From positions 1 to 15,997 of the forward strand of contig DHVO01000084.1 in the NCBI GenBank assembly GCA_002412705.1: a DNA stretch of 15,997 nucleotides. The letters are read 5' to 3'. Numbering within the stretch: position 1 is the first letter of the stretch; every line of letters starts with the position of its first letter. Below are positions 7,117 through 15,834 of this stretch, one piece after another. Under the pieces are notes generated by a model. That model saw only the letters and a program-made list of their open reading frames with translations, did not search any database and was not told the origin of the DNA. A program made the translations under genes and the position numbers. The stretch comes from Bacteroidales bacterium UBA5206. GTDB lineage: Bacteria > Bacteroidota > Bacteroidia > Bacteroidales > Tenuifilaceae.

Positions 7117-7503
7117 CTAAGCAAGAGGGGGTACACTCCTAAATAAAATTGTTGCATTGTAGAACAGGGAATAATCATCAAATTCAACAAATTGATAACC
7201 TATTTTAAACGTTAAGGGGGATATCAGGTTAATAATCTCAATCCAATATTTTTTATCAAGAGAAATAATAAGTTTATTACCAGTAATCTTTGTTAAAACA
7301 TTATCATCCTCTTTAATATAAAATTCGGCTTTAAGATCGTTTGTTTCTATTGATAAATTCATTTGAACAACATTTTCTTGATAAGTCGCAAGGTGTGTTT
7401 TTATTGCACGAATGAAATCTGATAACTCGAAAGTAGAACCCTCAAAACACACTTGTGGTTCATAGTCTTGTTCAAATCCTGTTTTAGAAAAGAATAATTT
7501 CAT
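7117..7503 (-). CDS. Small protein in immunity position downstream of the Rhs toxin tip
   Basis: 128 residues with no signal peptide or membrane segment, so it is probably cytoplasmic. The sequence is acidic and predicted mixed alpha/beta, beginning MKLFFSKTGFEQDYEP. I recognise no family. The evidence for an immunity role is position: it begins 12 bp after the stop of the Rhs gene on the same strand, is short, AT-rich and last in the operon, as immunity genes of polymorphic toxins usually are. Its likely partner is the tip of the upstream Rhs protein, which it would bind and neutralise. That function is an inference from gene order. The next DNA downstream is IS material, common at the variable end of Rhs loci. 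Confidence 0.8.
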   Translation of the reverse strand: MKLFFSKTGFEQDYEPQVCFEGSTFELSDFIRAIKTHLATYQENVVQMNLSIETNDLKAEFYIKEDDNVLTKITGNKLIISLDKKYWIEIINLISPLTFKIGYQFVEFDDYSLFYNATILFRSVPPLA

Positions 7504-7515
7504 ATAAGTTCCAAC

Positions 7516-10500
7516 TTAATTAAATATATTCGTCCAAGGTTGATTATTCCCACTAGGTTTATAATCCCAATGAGGGCCATGACCATGACCATTAGCATCC
7601 CAACGCCACTCACCTCCAGATGAATCATACAAACTTTTTTCTCCTCGACTCCTTGCTTTTTGTCTCGAAGGATTTCCTATTGTAAAAGAGTCTTCTTTAG
7701 GAGGCCTTGGCCAATTAAGTTCGTCCCACGGATTTTTTGGTGTAGTTAAACCCTTAACAAAATTATACAAGGTTGCTAGTCCTTTTGTGCCAACAATGGT
7801 ATAAGTGACAATTTCAATTGTAGATATAATATCATGATACTTTACTACAACCCTGTCAATATCCTCTTGGGTTATTGGATCTTTAGGTCCACCAACTTTT
7901 CTAGTCCACCATGACTCACCCTCTGTGGACTGGGGGGGTCTCTGCCCCACAATCCTAACCTCTTCAATCCAGTAGTCCGAGGTGTAGAATAGGCTGGTGT
8001 AACCACCACCGCCACCACATCCGCCACCTCCTTCTCCTGTTAAATGCGCAACCATTTGTTCGTAAGAGGCACGACCAGACTGAAGATAGTTCAAAAACCG
8101 GGCAATGTCATTAACATCAGTTATGGTATACGCTTCCATCCCATTGGGATCGATAAAGTTTACCGGATCCCCCATACAGTAACTGTAGGGCGATACGGGC
8201 GCAAACTTTGCCGCCAGCGGGTCGGGAACATGCCAACGGGCTATGGAGGGATCGTACATGCGTGCGTGGAAATCGAGCCAGCTCAGCGGGGCATCGTACT
8301 CCTCCTTGCCACCGTAGCCAAAATGATTAACCGCGCTGCTGCTGCGCCGCAGGTAGTCGTACCCCGAAGGGTAGTAGTGCCGCTCGCTAAGCACGCGCGC
8401 TGTGCTGTTGGGCCCCTCAATAAAAGTTACCCGTACGTTCCCCTGGTTATCGGTTATAAAGTACTCCTGAGTGTAGCTGCCGTACCCATTAGCCGTTACG
8501 CGCCCCTCGGGGGTGGCAATGCTCTGTAGTGTGCTGCCCTCAAAGGTAAGGGGGCCGTCGTAGTACAGGGTACGCGAGCCCGCTTCGTCAACCACGCGCA
8601 GCTTCTCTCCCGTAGCTGTGTAGGTAAAGGTAAAGCGCCCTGCACTACTCCCATCAACCGTTACGCTCTGCGGAAGGTTAAGTAGGTTATACTTTATGCT
8701 AGAGATGTCCCTGTTCCTATCCATTGTGGCATTCCCGTTGGGGTCGTAGGCATAATCGGTAGCACCCACAGCGGCCTCATTAAAGCCTAATACTTTAGCC
8801 GCAGTAGGAGCCTCATCGGTTACGCGTTGCAGCTGGTTGCCAGAGTAGGTGTACGCCAATTTATCAATTTGAGCAAAGGCACCATTATCCTGCTTACCAT
8901 TACGTTGCAACTGGGTGATATTCCCATTGGAGTCGTAGGTAAAGGACTCGTTGTACCCGTTTACGTTTTCTGTTAAAGTGGTGCCGCTGGCGTACTTAGC
9001 CTCCAACAATCGGCCCTGCCTATCGTACTGGTAGCCATACGCCATTTTGGTGTTATTGCTACCCGTTATGCGCCACTCGGTTGCCGATATTAACCCATCG
9101 TAACGCCCAGAGGCGCCAACGGCTGCTAGCCCATCGGCATAGTGCAACGTTTGGCTAAAAAGATCGGAGCCAGGATTGTCAACGTTGTTAATGCGGGTAA
9201 GCCAACCCCTAAGGTTGTAAAAGTAATCAACGGTTTGCAGGTAGTAGCGGTAGGGCTTACCCACCTCGCGCTTAACCAGCGCGCCCAGCACATTATACTC
9301 ATAACTAGCTATTGTACTGCGGGACAATCCATTGGGTATTTCCATCTCCACTAAGCTAAGCTGCCCTTGAGGGGTGTAGGCGTAAAAATAGTTTAGCCGC
9401 AGCTTTGCTATGCTCCCCTCGCTGTGCACAAAAATAGATTTTACAAGTTGACCATCGAAGCTATACTCTGCATGGGTACGCTGAACCGTGTTGCGCAGCC
9501 CATTGTTACGCTGCGAGAGCACCAGCTGACCCTGCTTATTGTAGTAGAAGGTAGTAGTTACCCAGCTCGCCTCATCTAGCACTTTGGAACGCACTCTGGT
9601 TAGCAGCCCCACAGCTGAGCCAAGAACGGGTTGCGGCTCGCCAGCGGGAATGGCTGGGCTTATACTAAAATGGGTATCGTAAACGTACTCCTCCATTATG
9701 GTGCCCTCTGCCACTACTGGATAGGCCTGGTTAAGGGTGTACTTGCCACTACTGCTAGTATAATTCTCAAAGCAACCCGCGTTCAGGGTCTGTCCCTGTA
9801 GCTGGTCCCGCGTATAGGGCGAGGCCATGATGCCCCAGTAGGCTAATCGCCCAAAGGCATCGTATTTAATGTACTTCCACTTCCCCTCCTTACGAAGGTT
9901 CCCATCGCGGTACATAATAGGCCTGCTAAGCTTATCGTAAACAACCTCTTCCATATCCTTTCCTGGTTGAGAAAAGGCAATAACCTTGCCCTCATCGTTG
10001 TACTTATACCAAAAGTACAAATTGCTAGCCGAGCTAATGCTCAGCTCAGGGGAGTAGCTTGAGGGGGTATACGAGAAAGGCGCCACAAGTTTCACACTCT
10101 CGCCACTATTTACCAACTGATATGAGCCAGAAAGGAGTCCTCCTGATGCAATTGTTTTACTTTCAGCTAATAGCTTAACGTTAGTTGTACCCGATAACCC
10201 TTCGGCAGCCTTAGGTGGAATAACAAAAACTACCCTATCGAAATCATCGTAAACATAATAGGTTTTTGCTCCCTCGTTGTTAACAAGAACAACATTCCCC
10301 GAAGCATTTTTGTAGGTTATGGTTTTATTTCCCTCTGGCGAAATGGCCTCTGTTACACTAAGAAGATCCTTAGGCCAGGTACCGTTTGCATAAAAGCTTT
10401 CCCCATCGGAACCCGACTCTAACCGAAAAACCTCACCAGCAATATTAGATCTATAGGTAAACGTATGCTTCTTACCCGCATTATGCCAAGCCTCGCCAGC

Positions 10501-11007
10501 CTCAATAATAGAAGTTACTCTTGCCAAGGGAGATTTTTCATACTCTGTAATGGAGAATGCCTTAGTGTCACTCTCTATATTGTGAAGCTGAGCATTGCTA
10601 TAAAAATCGCGCTGCTTGGTAATAGGGTCTGAAACATAACCTAACTCCGATACAGTAGCAAAAGGCAAATACTCAACAGAAGGGAGACCATTTGAATCGT
10701 ACTGAATATACTTAACCAGATCGAGATCGTTTTTAATATTAAAAGCGGTTTGCATGGATATCCGCCCCATAGCATCAGTAAAAGTAGCACTTTCCTGATA
10801 CTGTTCAGGAGAGATAAACCATACATCGTTAAGCCGTTTAATGGGAACCTTGGGAACCAAAGTGTACTGAAAGTTCTCTTTATGGTAAACTCTAGCCCCG
10901 CCATTACTCACTTGTCCTAATGAGTGCTTATTCACACTCACCTGAACCATAAAAAAAATAAATAGGATAATGAGTTTTCTTTTATCTAATATCAATTTCT
11001 TCGCCAT
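7516..11007 (-). CDS. Secreted Rhs/YD-repeat protein with variable C-terminal toxin-like tip
   Basis: 1163 residues. I chose the ATG at 11007 over 11058 because it gives a normal Sec signal peptide (MAKKLILDKRK plus a hydrophobic stretch, ending SLGQ); it overlaps the upstream stop by 26 bp. The start resembles the DUF6443-type region (FTDAMGRI, QYDSNGLPSVEYLPFA). Many YD repeats follow (YVYDDFDRV, KYDAFGRL, YQYDRQGRL, FTYDSNGNI, YAYDPNGNA). Residues about 910-957 are the Rhs core-associated domain (FHARMYDPSIARWHVPDP, then PVNFIDPNGM), matching the P-x4-D-P-x-G-[LM] motif where Rhs and TccC proteins cut themselves. The remaining 206 residues are the tip: a GGGGCGGGGG linker, a hydrophobic helix, and a C-terminus with GEWRWDANGHGHGPHWDYK (H1141, H1143, H1146, D1148). 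His-rich ends like this occur in Rhs nuclease toxins, but I cannot assign a family. Confidence 0.92.
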   Translation of the reverse strand: MAKKLILDKRKLIILFIFFMVQVSVNKHSLGQVSNGGARVYHKENFQYTLVPKVPIKRLNDVWFISPEQYQESATFTDAMGRISMQTAFNIKNDLDLVKYIQYDSNGLPSVEYLPFATVSELGYVSDPITKQRDFYSNAQLHNIESDTKAFSITEYEKSPLARVTSIIEAGEAWHNAGKKHTFTYRSNIAGEVFRLESGSDGESFYANGTWPKDLLSVTEAISPEGNKTITYKNASGNVVLVNNEGAKTYYVYDDFDRVVFVIPPKAAEGLSGTTNVKLLAESKTIASGGLLSGSYQLVNSGESVKLVAPFSYTPSSYSPELSISSASNLYFWYKYNDEGKVIAFSQPGKDMEEVVYDKLSRPIMYRDGNLRKEGKWKYIKYDAFGRLAYWGIMASPYTRDQLQGQTLNAGCFENYTSSSGKYTLNQAYPVVAEGTIMEEYVYDTHFSISPAIPAGEPQPVLGSAVGLLTRVRSKVLDEASWVTTTFYYNKQGQLVLSQRNNGLRNTVQRTHAEYSFDGQLVKSIFVHSEGSIAKLRLNYFYAYTPQGQLSLVEMEIPNGLSRSTIASYEYNVLGALVKREVGKPYRYYLQTVDYFYNLRGWLTRINNVDNPGSDLFSQTLHYADGLAAVGASGRYDGLISATEWRITGSNNTKMAYGYQYDRQGRLLEAKYASGTTLTENVNGYNESFTYDSNGNITQLQRNGKQDNGAFAQIDKLAYTYSGNQLQRVTDEAPTAAKVLGFNEAAVGATDYAYDPNGNATMDRNRDISSIKYNLLNLPQSVTVDGSSAGRFTFTYTATGEKLRVVDEAGSRTLYYDGPLTFEGSTLQSIATPEGRVTANGYGSYTQEYFITDNQGNVRVTFIEGPNSTARVLSERHYYPSGYDYLRRSSSAVNHFGYGGKEEYDAPLSWLDFHARMYDPSIARWHVPDPLAAKFAPVSPYSYCMGDPVNFIDPNGMEAYTITDVNDIARFLNYLQSGRASYEQMVAHLTGEGGGGCGGGGGYTSLFYTSDYWIEEVRIVGQRPPQSTEGESWWTRKVGGPKDPITQEDIDRVVVKYHDIISTIEIVTYTIVGTKGLATLYNFVKGLTTPKNPWDELNWPRPPKEDSFTIGNPSRQKARSRGEKSLYDSSGGEWRWDANGHGHGPHWDYKPSGNNQPWTNIFN
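7519..8136 (-). other. Variable toxin-like tip region of the Rhs protein
   Basis: This part encodes the residues after DPNGM. Base composition changes here: the Rhs core just upstream is rich in GC (many GC-rich codons between about 8170 and 9900), whereas the last 600 bp and the following small gene are AT-rich. Such a break at the cleavage motif is the usual mark of tip exchange in Rhs genes. It encodes a Gly-rich linker with one Cys, an IVTYTIVGTKGLATLYNF helix and the HGPHWD end. Confidence 0.7.
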
Positions 11008-14000
11008 TGTAATCTTGAATTGAAAAGGTCCATGTTTTGCTAAATGTTTCCACGCCATCGGTAATAGTTAAAACTAAAAAGTAAATTCCTTTTTCAGTTG
11101 CATGAAAAGAACTAGTACTTGCACCACCAGAATAGGAATAAGTATTCCCCTGCTTATTTCCAACACGCCATGTTGCAGTATAATTTCCTGTTCCATAATT
11201 CATATGAGCACGAATGGATAGCGCTCTCACTAAATCGTGAAATTCTTCCACTTGATGATTTGTTGTACATAAAGTTGAAGTATAGGAGAAGTTAACGCTC
11301 AATGGCAGTTTTTCTAGCAAAATTGTCTTTGAAACGCTTTCAATGAGCACATCTCCAGCCTTGGCTTTAACAGTGATGGTATGATTTCCTGTTGTTTCAA
11401 ACTTGTGAGAGAACTCATTGGTTTTTATCTCAACCTCAGGAGCACCATCGTATGACACGAAGTAAGTGTATGCGGGCTTCATTTCAATCCCAAACTTAAT
11501 GAAATCGGAAACATACAACCTTGAACCACCAAGTACATCAATTCTCAACTTTGGATCTACATACTCTAGATTGATAGTATTATCTGAATCGGGATCGGTT
11601 TTTACTAGAACTTCAAAATCACCTAGTTGGTGCCGTCTCTTTATTACATTCACGGTTCTTAAATTTTTATCATGATCCTTAACACCAACAACCTCTCCTA
11701 TTACATTGTAGATGGAGTACGATTTCCGCCCCCTCTCATCCGTTATCTCGTAGGTACCATAGGGGAATAACTGCCTGTATGTGGTTATTCTAGCAGAAGG
11801 GTTAGCACTCCTAATATAGGTATCGTCAAAGAATTGCGGGTTGTTCCCCTTTATTTTATCGTATCTACAATTAGCCGCCTTTACCACGGGTTCTGGCCAG
11901 TTGGGGATGTAAAGGAAGGAGGTATAAACACCATCCGCACCTAAGGTTTCTAGGGCATTCCCATTCTCGCTGTACAAGGTCACCTCTCCAATTTTTTTGT
12001 AACTAGAATCAAAATCAAGAGAAATAACCCCACCAACATTCTTTAACCTCAAAGTGCGGAAAGAATTTAACGGAACCAATTTGGTAGATTTATAAAACCG
12101 TGTAGGCTTAACTGAGTAGTTCTGCTGAAGAACCATTGCAGTAAAAGAGGCCTCAACCACAGTCCGTGTCCCGCTCTTCTCGCGTACCTTCAGGATTTCA
12201 ATGGGCTCATTATATACCCCTCTTTGATTTAGCCGCGTAATGGCTTCCACCTCTGGGGATAAATTGCTGCTGGATTGCACATGGAGTAAATGGCACTGCT
12301 CTACAAGCTCAGAAGGTAGTGCTTCTCTATTAGGCGCAACGCCAGCTCTTGCATTATCAAGACACTCATAATACTGTTGAGTAATATTGGGGCTGGAAAG
12401 ATCAGCTTCAAAGGCTGGTTCAAAGCAGTAATTATAGATTGAAGAATAGCCAGTACCTTGCAAATCAACCGTTTTTTCCTCTCCTATGAATCGGTAATGC
12501 TCTCCTCCTCCCACGTTTTTATAAGAGAACTGTTTTTGTGTGGTACTTCCTATACCCGATGTATTGTAAGTTGTCTCAGAAATTGTCTTGAGATTTTTCC
12601 AAGCCGAAAGAAAATAAACCTTATATCCATTATATAAATATCTTATACTAGTGGTTTCACCATTTAAACTTTCACCTTGCTCTATAGATGAAGACCCAAT
12701 AAGTTCCTTTCCTATTCCAGATATTCTCTGGATTGAAGAGAACCTAGGTAGGAACCTAATACTATTTGATATTTTTAAAATGCTAAGTAGTTCATAGGCA
12801 TAATAAGTTTCACGAAGAATTCGTCCCTGAATGTCTTTTTCAACCTTGCGGGTTAAAAAAGGATAGTTCCAGAAATTTATAAGAGTTGGTTCGTTACTAT
12901 TTACCTGATTATTTAAATACCATAAATTACCATTACTTATAAAAGATCTTACAGAAACAGGAGACTTAAGCCAACTATACGCTACTGGTATAACATTGCT
13001 ACTGGACTTACTTACTGGAAGATCGAAATAGAAATAAGTAATGCCCATATTATTCTTAACTACAGAAACATTAGAGTAGCTAACTGCCCTTTGGAATGGA
13101 ACAAGTCCAACTCCATTAAGCGATGTTTTTAAATAAAACCCTTTACCATTCCATGTAGAACCATTAATTTGTGTTCCAGAAAAGTTGATCCCAACAATAG
13201 GTTTTGGATAGGTAATTAACTCCCCCGAAGACTTTTCTGGTTCCTCTACATTATTATAATAGAAACGTTCAGTCTCAATAACCTTTGTTTCATCATATCT
13301 TGTTATAGCATTTATTCTTAATCCAGCACCTGAAATTGTTTTCTCTTTATACTCAAAAGAGTTTAAACCATATACATATTCTGTTTTCAAGCCCTCAGGG
13401 TTTAAAACTGATTTTAAACACCCTACCTGAGCCGCTCCTAGATTTGCATTTCGATTTGCTCCACTTCTTATGGGAGTCAATCCCGGAATAGGAATAGTGG
13501 TTAATTCCCCTATATTAAATACGCTAGGAATTATACTAGTTCCATTGTTTTCACCGTTAAAATAGCCCCATAGGTCAACAGCAGTAGAACCTAAAACAGG
13601 TAAGTTTCCTGGATAATACTCAAACACATAGGGTAATGTGGCATTTGCAGCATGAAAGGATAACTTTTCAAGAAAAAAACTATCTCTGCCTGTAGTAGTG
13701 GAAGTTCCTGCATGGTGGTAATAAAAACTATAGTATTTTTTCAATTGATTTCTATAGAAAATATCGCTTGGTGCAGAAATTGCACCTCCAGTTTCATCGT
13801 TATTAAGTGTTTGTTCTATCTTCTCTAGTTTTAACCATTGGCCGCTTTGTAGGAAACTAACTCCATTCATTCTAGTATAACTAAAACTTACCTTGATATC
13901 CACTGTCGATATGGACATCAATGGGTATTGAACAAAGCTTCTAGTCACGGTATTTTTACTATTCTTTTGAATGCCTAAATCATCTATCATCAAACTCTCT

Positions 14001-14827
14001 TCATCCGCAGTAACATTTGGAGTAAAATTCCATAATAAACCAGCACTAAAGCCATAATTATAAGCAGCAATAATTTGTTCGTTGGACTCAAACGAACTTA
14101 TACCCCATGAAGTGCTAAAACTTGAAGTAATGGTAGGATGCCCAGATAATAAACAAGTCTCTGTTACAATAAACTTGGCATAGTTCCCATTATCAAAAGT
14201 TACCCTAAAAGTGCTAATTCGTCCGTTTTTTGCTTCGTAAGTGATATTAAGATTATTCTTTGGAAAGGATATAATATTACCTCCGTGATCTATTATGAAC
14301 TTACCCTTTATGCCAAAAATATCATAATAAAACAAATCCGGGCTATCGTCATAAGAATAAAAATTCACTGGCTCCAAAACAGAGATATCCGCATCAGAAT
14401 AATCATTAATGTTTTTCCCCATAAACGAAGCCATTGATGCTGAACTGTTAAGATATCCGTACACTGGGTAATCATCGGGTAATCCAACAACAACGCGGGT
14501 AATCATTCCACCTGATTCTAGCCTCCAGCCCAGTCCAGCAATACTTGGCAACTCATTCACTAGTAGACCAGAGGTGTTGTATGAAAGGTTTATCGAAATA
14601 GGAGTGTTTGGGATAGCAAAGAGAGGTACCGTTACGTTAGGAACTCCAGTAGCAATACCCGGTTGATTCTCGATAAATTTTACAAGGGAAGCCCCTTCAG
14701 GAGAAGGCATAATATAATCTAATTTCTCACCTTGTATCGTATTTACTGGTAGTTGAGAAAAAGATACAAAAGGATTAACCCAAAGTATAAATAAACAAAA
14801 GGAAATAAATGAAATCAGATATTTCAT
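10982..14827 (-). CDS. Secreted Rhs-associated large protein with SpvB-like start and PKD-like end
   Basis: 1281 residues from the ATG at 14827. An ATG at 14851 would add 8 residues and overlap the upstream gene; I prefer 14827 because MKYLISF to VSFSQ is a compact signal peptide. Residues 57-106 (GVPNVTVPLFAI, then AGLGW ending at 101, GGMITRVV) resemble the SpvB-type N-terminus of Tc-B proteins and the paralogue at the left edge. The centre has Rhs-type beta-strand features such as DLWGYFNGEN and EYVYGLNSFEYKEK. YD-like units occur near ITDERGRKSYSIYNVIGEV. The end has two PKD/Ig-like segments (YDGAPEVEI to VKAKAGD; then TATWRVGN to LTITDG). It overlaps the Rhs gene by 26 bp, so both are probably made together and may form one split shell. 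That joint role is inference. Confidence 0.88.
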   Translation of the reverse strand: MKYLISFISFCLFILWVNPFVSFSQLPVNTIQGEKLDYIMPSPEGASLVKFIENQPGIATGVPNVTVPLFAIPNTPISINLSYNTSGLLVNELPSIAGLGWRLESGGMITRVVVGLPDDYPVYGYLNSSASMASFMGKNINDYSDADISVLEPVNFYSYDDSPDLFYYDIFGIKGKFIIDHGGNIISFPKNNLNITYEAKNGRISTFRVTFDNGNYAKFIVTETCLLSGHPTITSSFSTSWGISSFESNEQIIAAYNYGFSAGLLWNFTPNVTADEESLMIDDLGIQKNSKNTVTRSFVQYPLMSISTVDIKVSFSYTRMNGVSFLQSGQWLKLEKIEQTLNNDETGGAISAPSDIFYRNQLKKYYSFYYHHAGTSTTTGRDSFFLEKLSFHAANATLPYVFEYYPGNLPVLGSTAVDLWGYFNGENNGTSIIPSVFNIGELTTIPIPGLTPIRSGANRNANLGAAQVGCLKSVLNPEGLKTEYVYGLNSFEYKEKTISGAGLRINAITRYDETKVIETERFYYNNVEEPEKSSGELITYPKPIVGINFSGTQINGSTWNGKGFYLKTSLNGVGLVPFQRAVSYSNVSVVKNNMGITYFYFDLPVSKSSSNVIPVAYSWLKSPVSVRSFISNGNLWYLNNQVNSNEPTLINFWNYPFLTRKVEKDIQGRILRETYYAYELLSILKISNSIRFLPRFSSIQRISGIGKELIGSSSIEQGESLNGETTSIRYLYNGYKVYFLSAWKNLKTISETTYNTSGIGSTTQKQFSYKNVGGGEHYRFIGEEKTVDLQGTGYSSIYNYCFEPAFEADLSSPNITQQYYECLDNARAGVAPNREALPSELVEQCHLLHVQSSSNLSPEVEAITRLNQRGVYNEPIEILKVREKSGTRTVVEASFTAMVLQQNYSVKPTRFYKSTKLVPLNSFRTLRLKNVGGVISLDFDSSYKKIGEVTLYSENGNALETLGADGVYTSFLYIPNWPEPVVKAANCRYDKIKGNNPQFFDDTYIRSANPSARITTYRQLFPYGTYEITDERGRKSYSIYNVIGEVVGVKDHDKNLRTVNVIKRRHQLGDFEVLVKTDPDSDNTINLEYVDPKLRIDVLGGSRLYVSDFIKFGIEMKPAYTYFVSYDGAPEVEIKTNEFSHKFETTGNHTITVKAKAGDVLIESVSKTILLEKLPLSVNFSYTSTLCTTNHQVEEFHDLVRALSIRAHMNYGTGNYTATWRVGNKQGNTYSYSGGASTSSFHATEKGIYFLVLTITDGVETFSKTWTFSIQDYNGEEIDIR

Positions 14828-14840
14828 AGAACTCAGACAT

Positions 14841-15830
14841 TTACTTTTCATTGCTCTTCATAGTTTTAATAACTAAATTTAATGAGTCTAACTTAGCTTC
14901 CATTTTCAATTGCTTAGCATGAGATTCAATTATATACAGTGTCATCTCTTCCATCTTTCTCAGTAAAAGAGCATTCATCTCACCAAGATCCACCCCATTA
15001 TTGCCAACCTCTTGCTCCGACGGTACGTTAGGAAGGTGCTTATTCGCCTTTATATATGCTTCCAGTTCGTTTATTGGCATAAGGGGGTATTCCTCCTCGA
15101 ATACATAGTCGGGCCACTGCTCCGAGAGCTTTATGGTAATCTCCTCTGCAATTACCTTTCCATCAACAGCAAGTTTATATCCATTGGGAACATTGTTTGT
15201 TCCAATCCCCACATTCAAACTGCTGTTATACTGCACCAGAAGCCCATCGTATGCTTTTGCTGCCTCTGAATGAATAAAAAACAATTCAGAAAGCCCCAAT
15301 TTACCGCCCTCATTAGAAGTACCTTCGTAAAAGGTAAAACGAAGTTTAGTATACCCCCCTGATTTAGACCCCGATATCGCCACCATATACTGACCACTAG
15401 TATTATCAGTTACATCAGCTAACGTCACCCATGTATTGTAGGTTGATGTGCCACTATATGAATTAAAACCTTCTATTTTGAATCGTTTGGCAGCCCAATA
15501 ACGAGTGCTCCACCCAACCCATGCTCCAACTTGAGTGTGCACATTAGGCAATCCTTCTATTTCAATTACCAACGGATTATTTGGATCTAGCGCAACTGAA
15601 CAGTATTGTGGACTCATCTGCCCATCGAACAAGGCTTTTAGGGGAACGTCTCCATAGTAGTTACTTCCAGTTCCCTGTACCGTAACCCGGTATCTTGCGG
15701 GGGCATTAAAGAGCAGGTTCTTCTCCAATGTAGAGATATAGCGGTTACTTGGGATATAGCCATAAGGTGTTTGCGCCTTTACTAACATAGAGGCAAGCAA
15801 TACTAGAATTACCAATAATATGTTTCTCAT
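14841..15830 (-). CDS. Secreted fibre-like protein with discoidin-like N-terminal domain
   Basis: 329 residues with a signal peptide at 1-20 (ending LVKAQ). Residues about 45-187 look like a discoidin (F5/8 type C, galactose-binding-like) domain: ALFDGQ (66-71), LVIEIEGLP (87-95), WAAKRFKIEGF (112-122), TYNTWVTLADV (130-140), YTKLRFTF (160-167) and LGLSELFF (178-185). A fibre motif SLNVGIGTNN (204-213) and YKLAVDGKV (218-226) follow. The conserved C-terminal segment spans 236-302 (EQWPDYVFEEEYPL, HLPNVPSEQEV, GEMNALLLRKMEEMTLYIIE), then a coiled-coil tail. Discoidin domains usually bind sugars or surfaces, so an adhesin or receptor-binding part is likely. It starts 4 bp after the previous fibre gene's stop, and its stop is 13 bp before the next ATG. 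Confidence 0.88.
   Translation of the reverse strand: MRNILLVILVLLASMLVKAQTPYGYIPSNRYISTLEKNLLFNAPARYRVTVQGTGSNYYGDVPLKALFDGQMSPQYCSVALDPNNPLVIEIEGLPNVHTQVGAWVGWSTRYWAAKRFKIEGFNSYSGTSTYNTWVTLADVTDNTSGQYMVAISGSKSGGYTKLRFTFYEGTSNEGGKLGLSELFFIHSEAAKAYDGLLVQYNSSLNVGIGTNNVPNGYKLAVDGKVIAEEITIKLSEQWPDYVFEEEYPLMPINELEAYIKANKHLPNVPSEQEVGNNGVDLGEMNALLLRKMEEMTLYIIESHAKQLKMEAKLDSLNLVIKTMKSNEK
15103..15213 (-). repeat. Copy B of the conserved fibre-gene segment
   Basis: This is the partner of 3221-3331. It encodes YKLAVDGKVIAEEITIKLSE and the EQWPDYV region, with a 26-bp run (15139-15164) identical to 3257-3282. Confidence 0.7.
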
Positions 15831-15834
15831 GGAG

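Noticed and set aside
8044..8529. Plus-strand 161-codon frame inside the Rhs gene
   Set aside because: It is antisense to the Rhs core-associated domain, which has clear protein motifs; the open frame follows from the GC-rich codon use of the real gene.
10982..11058. Upstream ATG at 11058 for the Rhs gene
   Set aside because: It would add 17 residues before the signal peptide and lengthen the overlap with the upstream gene; the ATG at 11007 gives a normal signal peptide.
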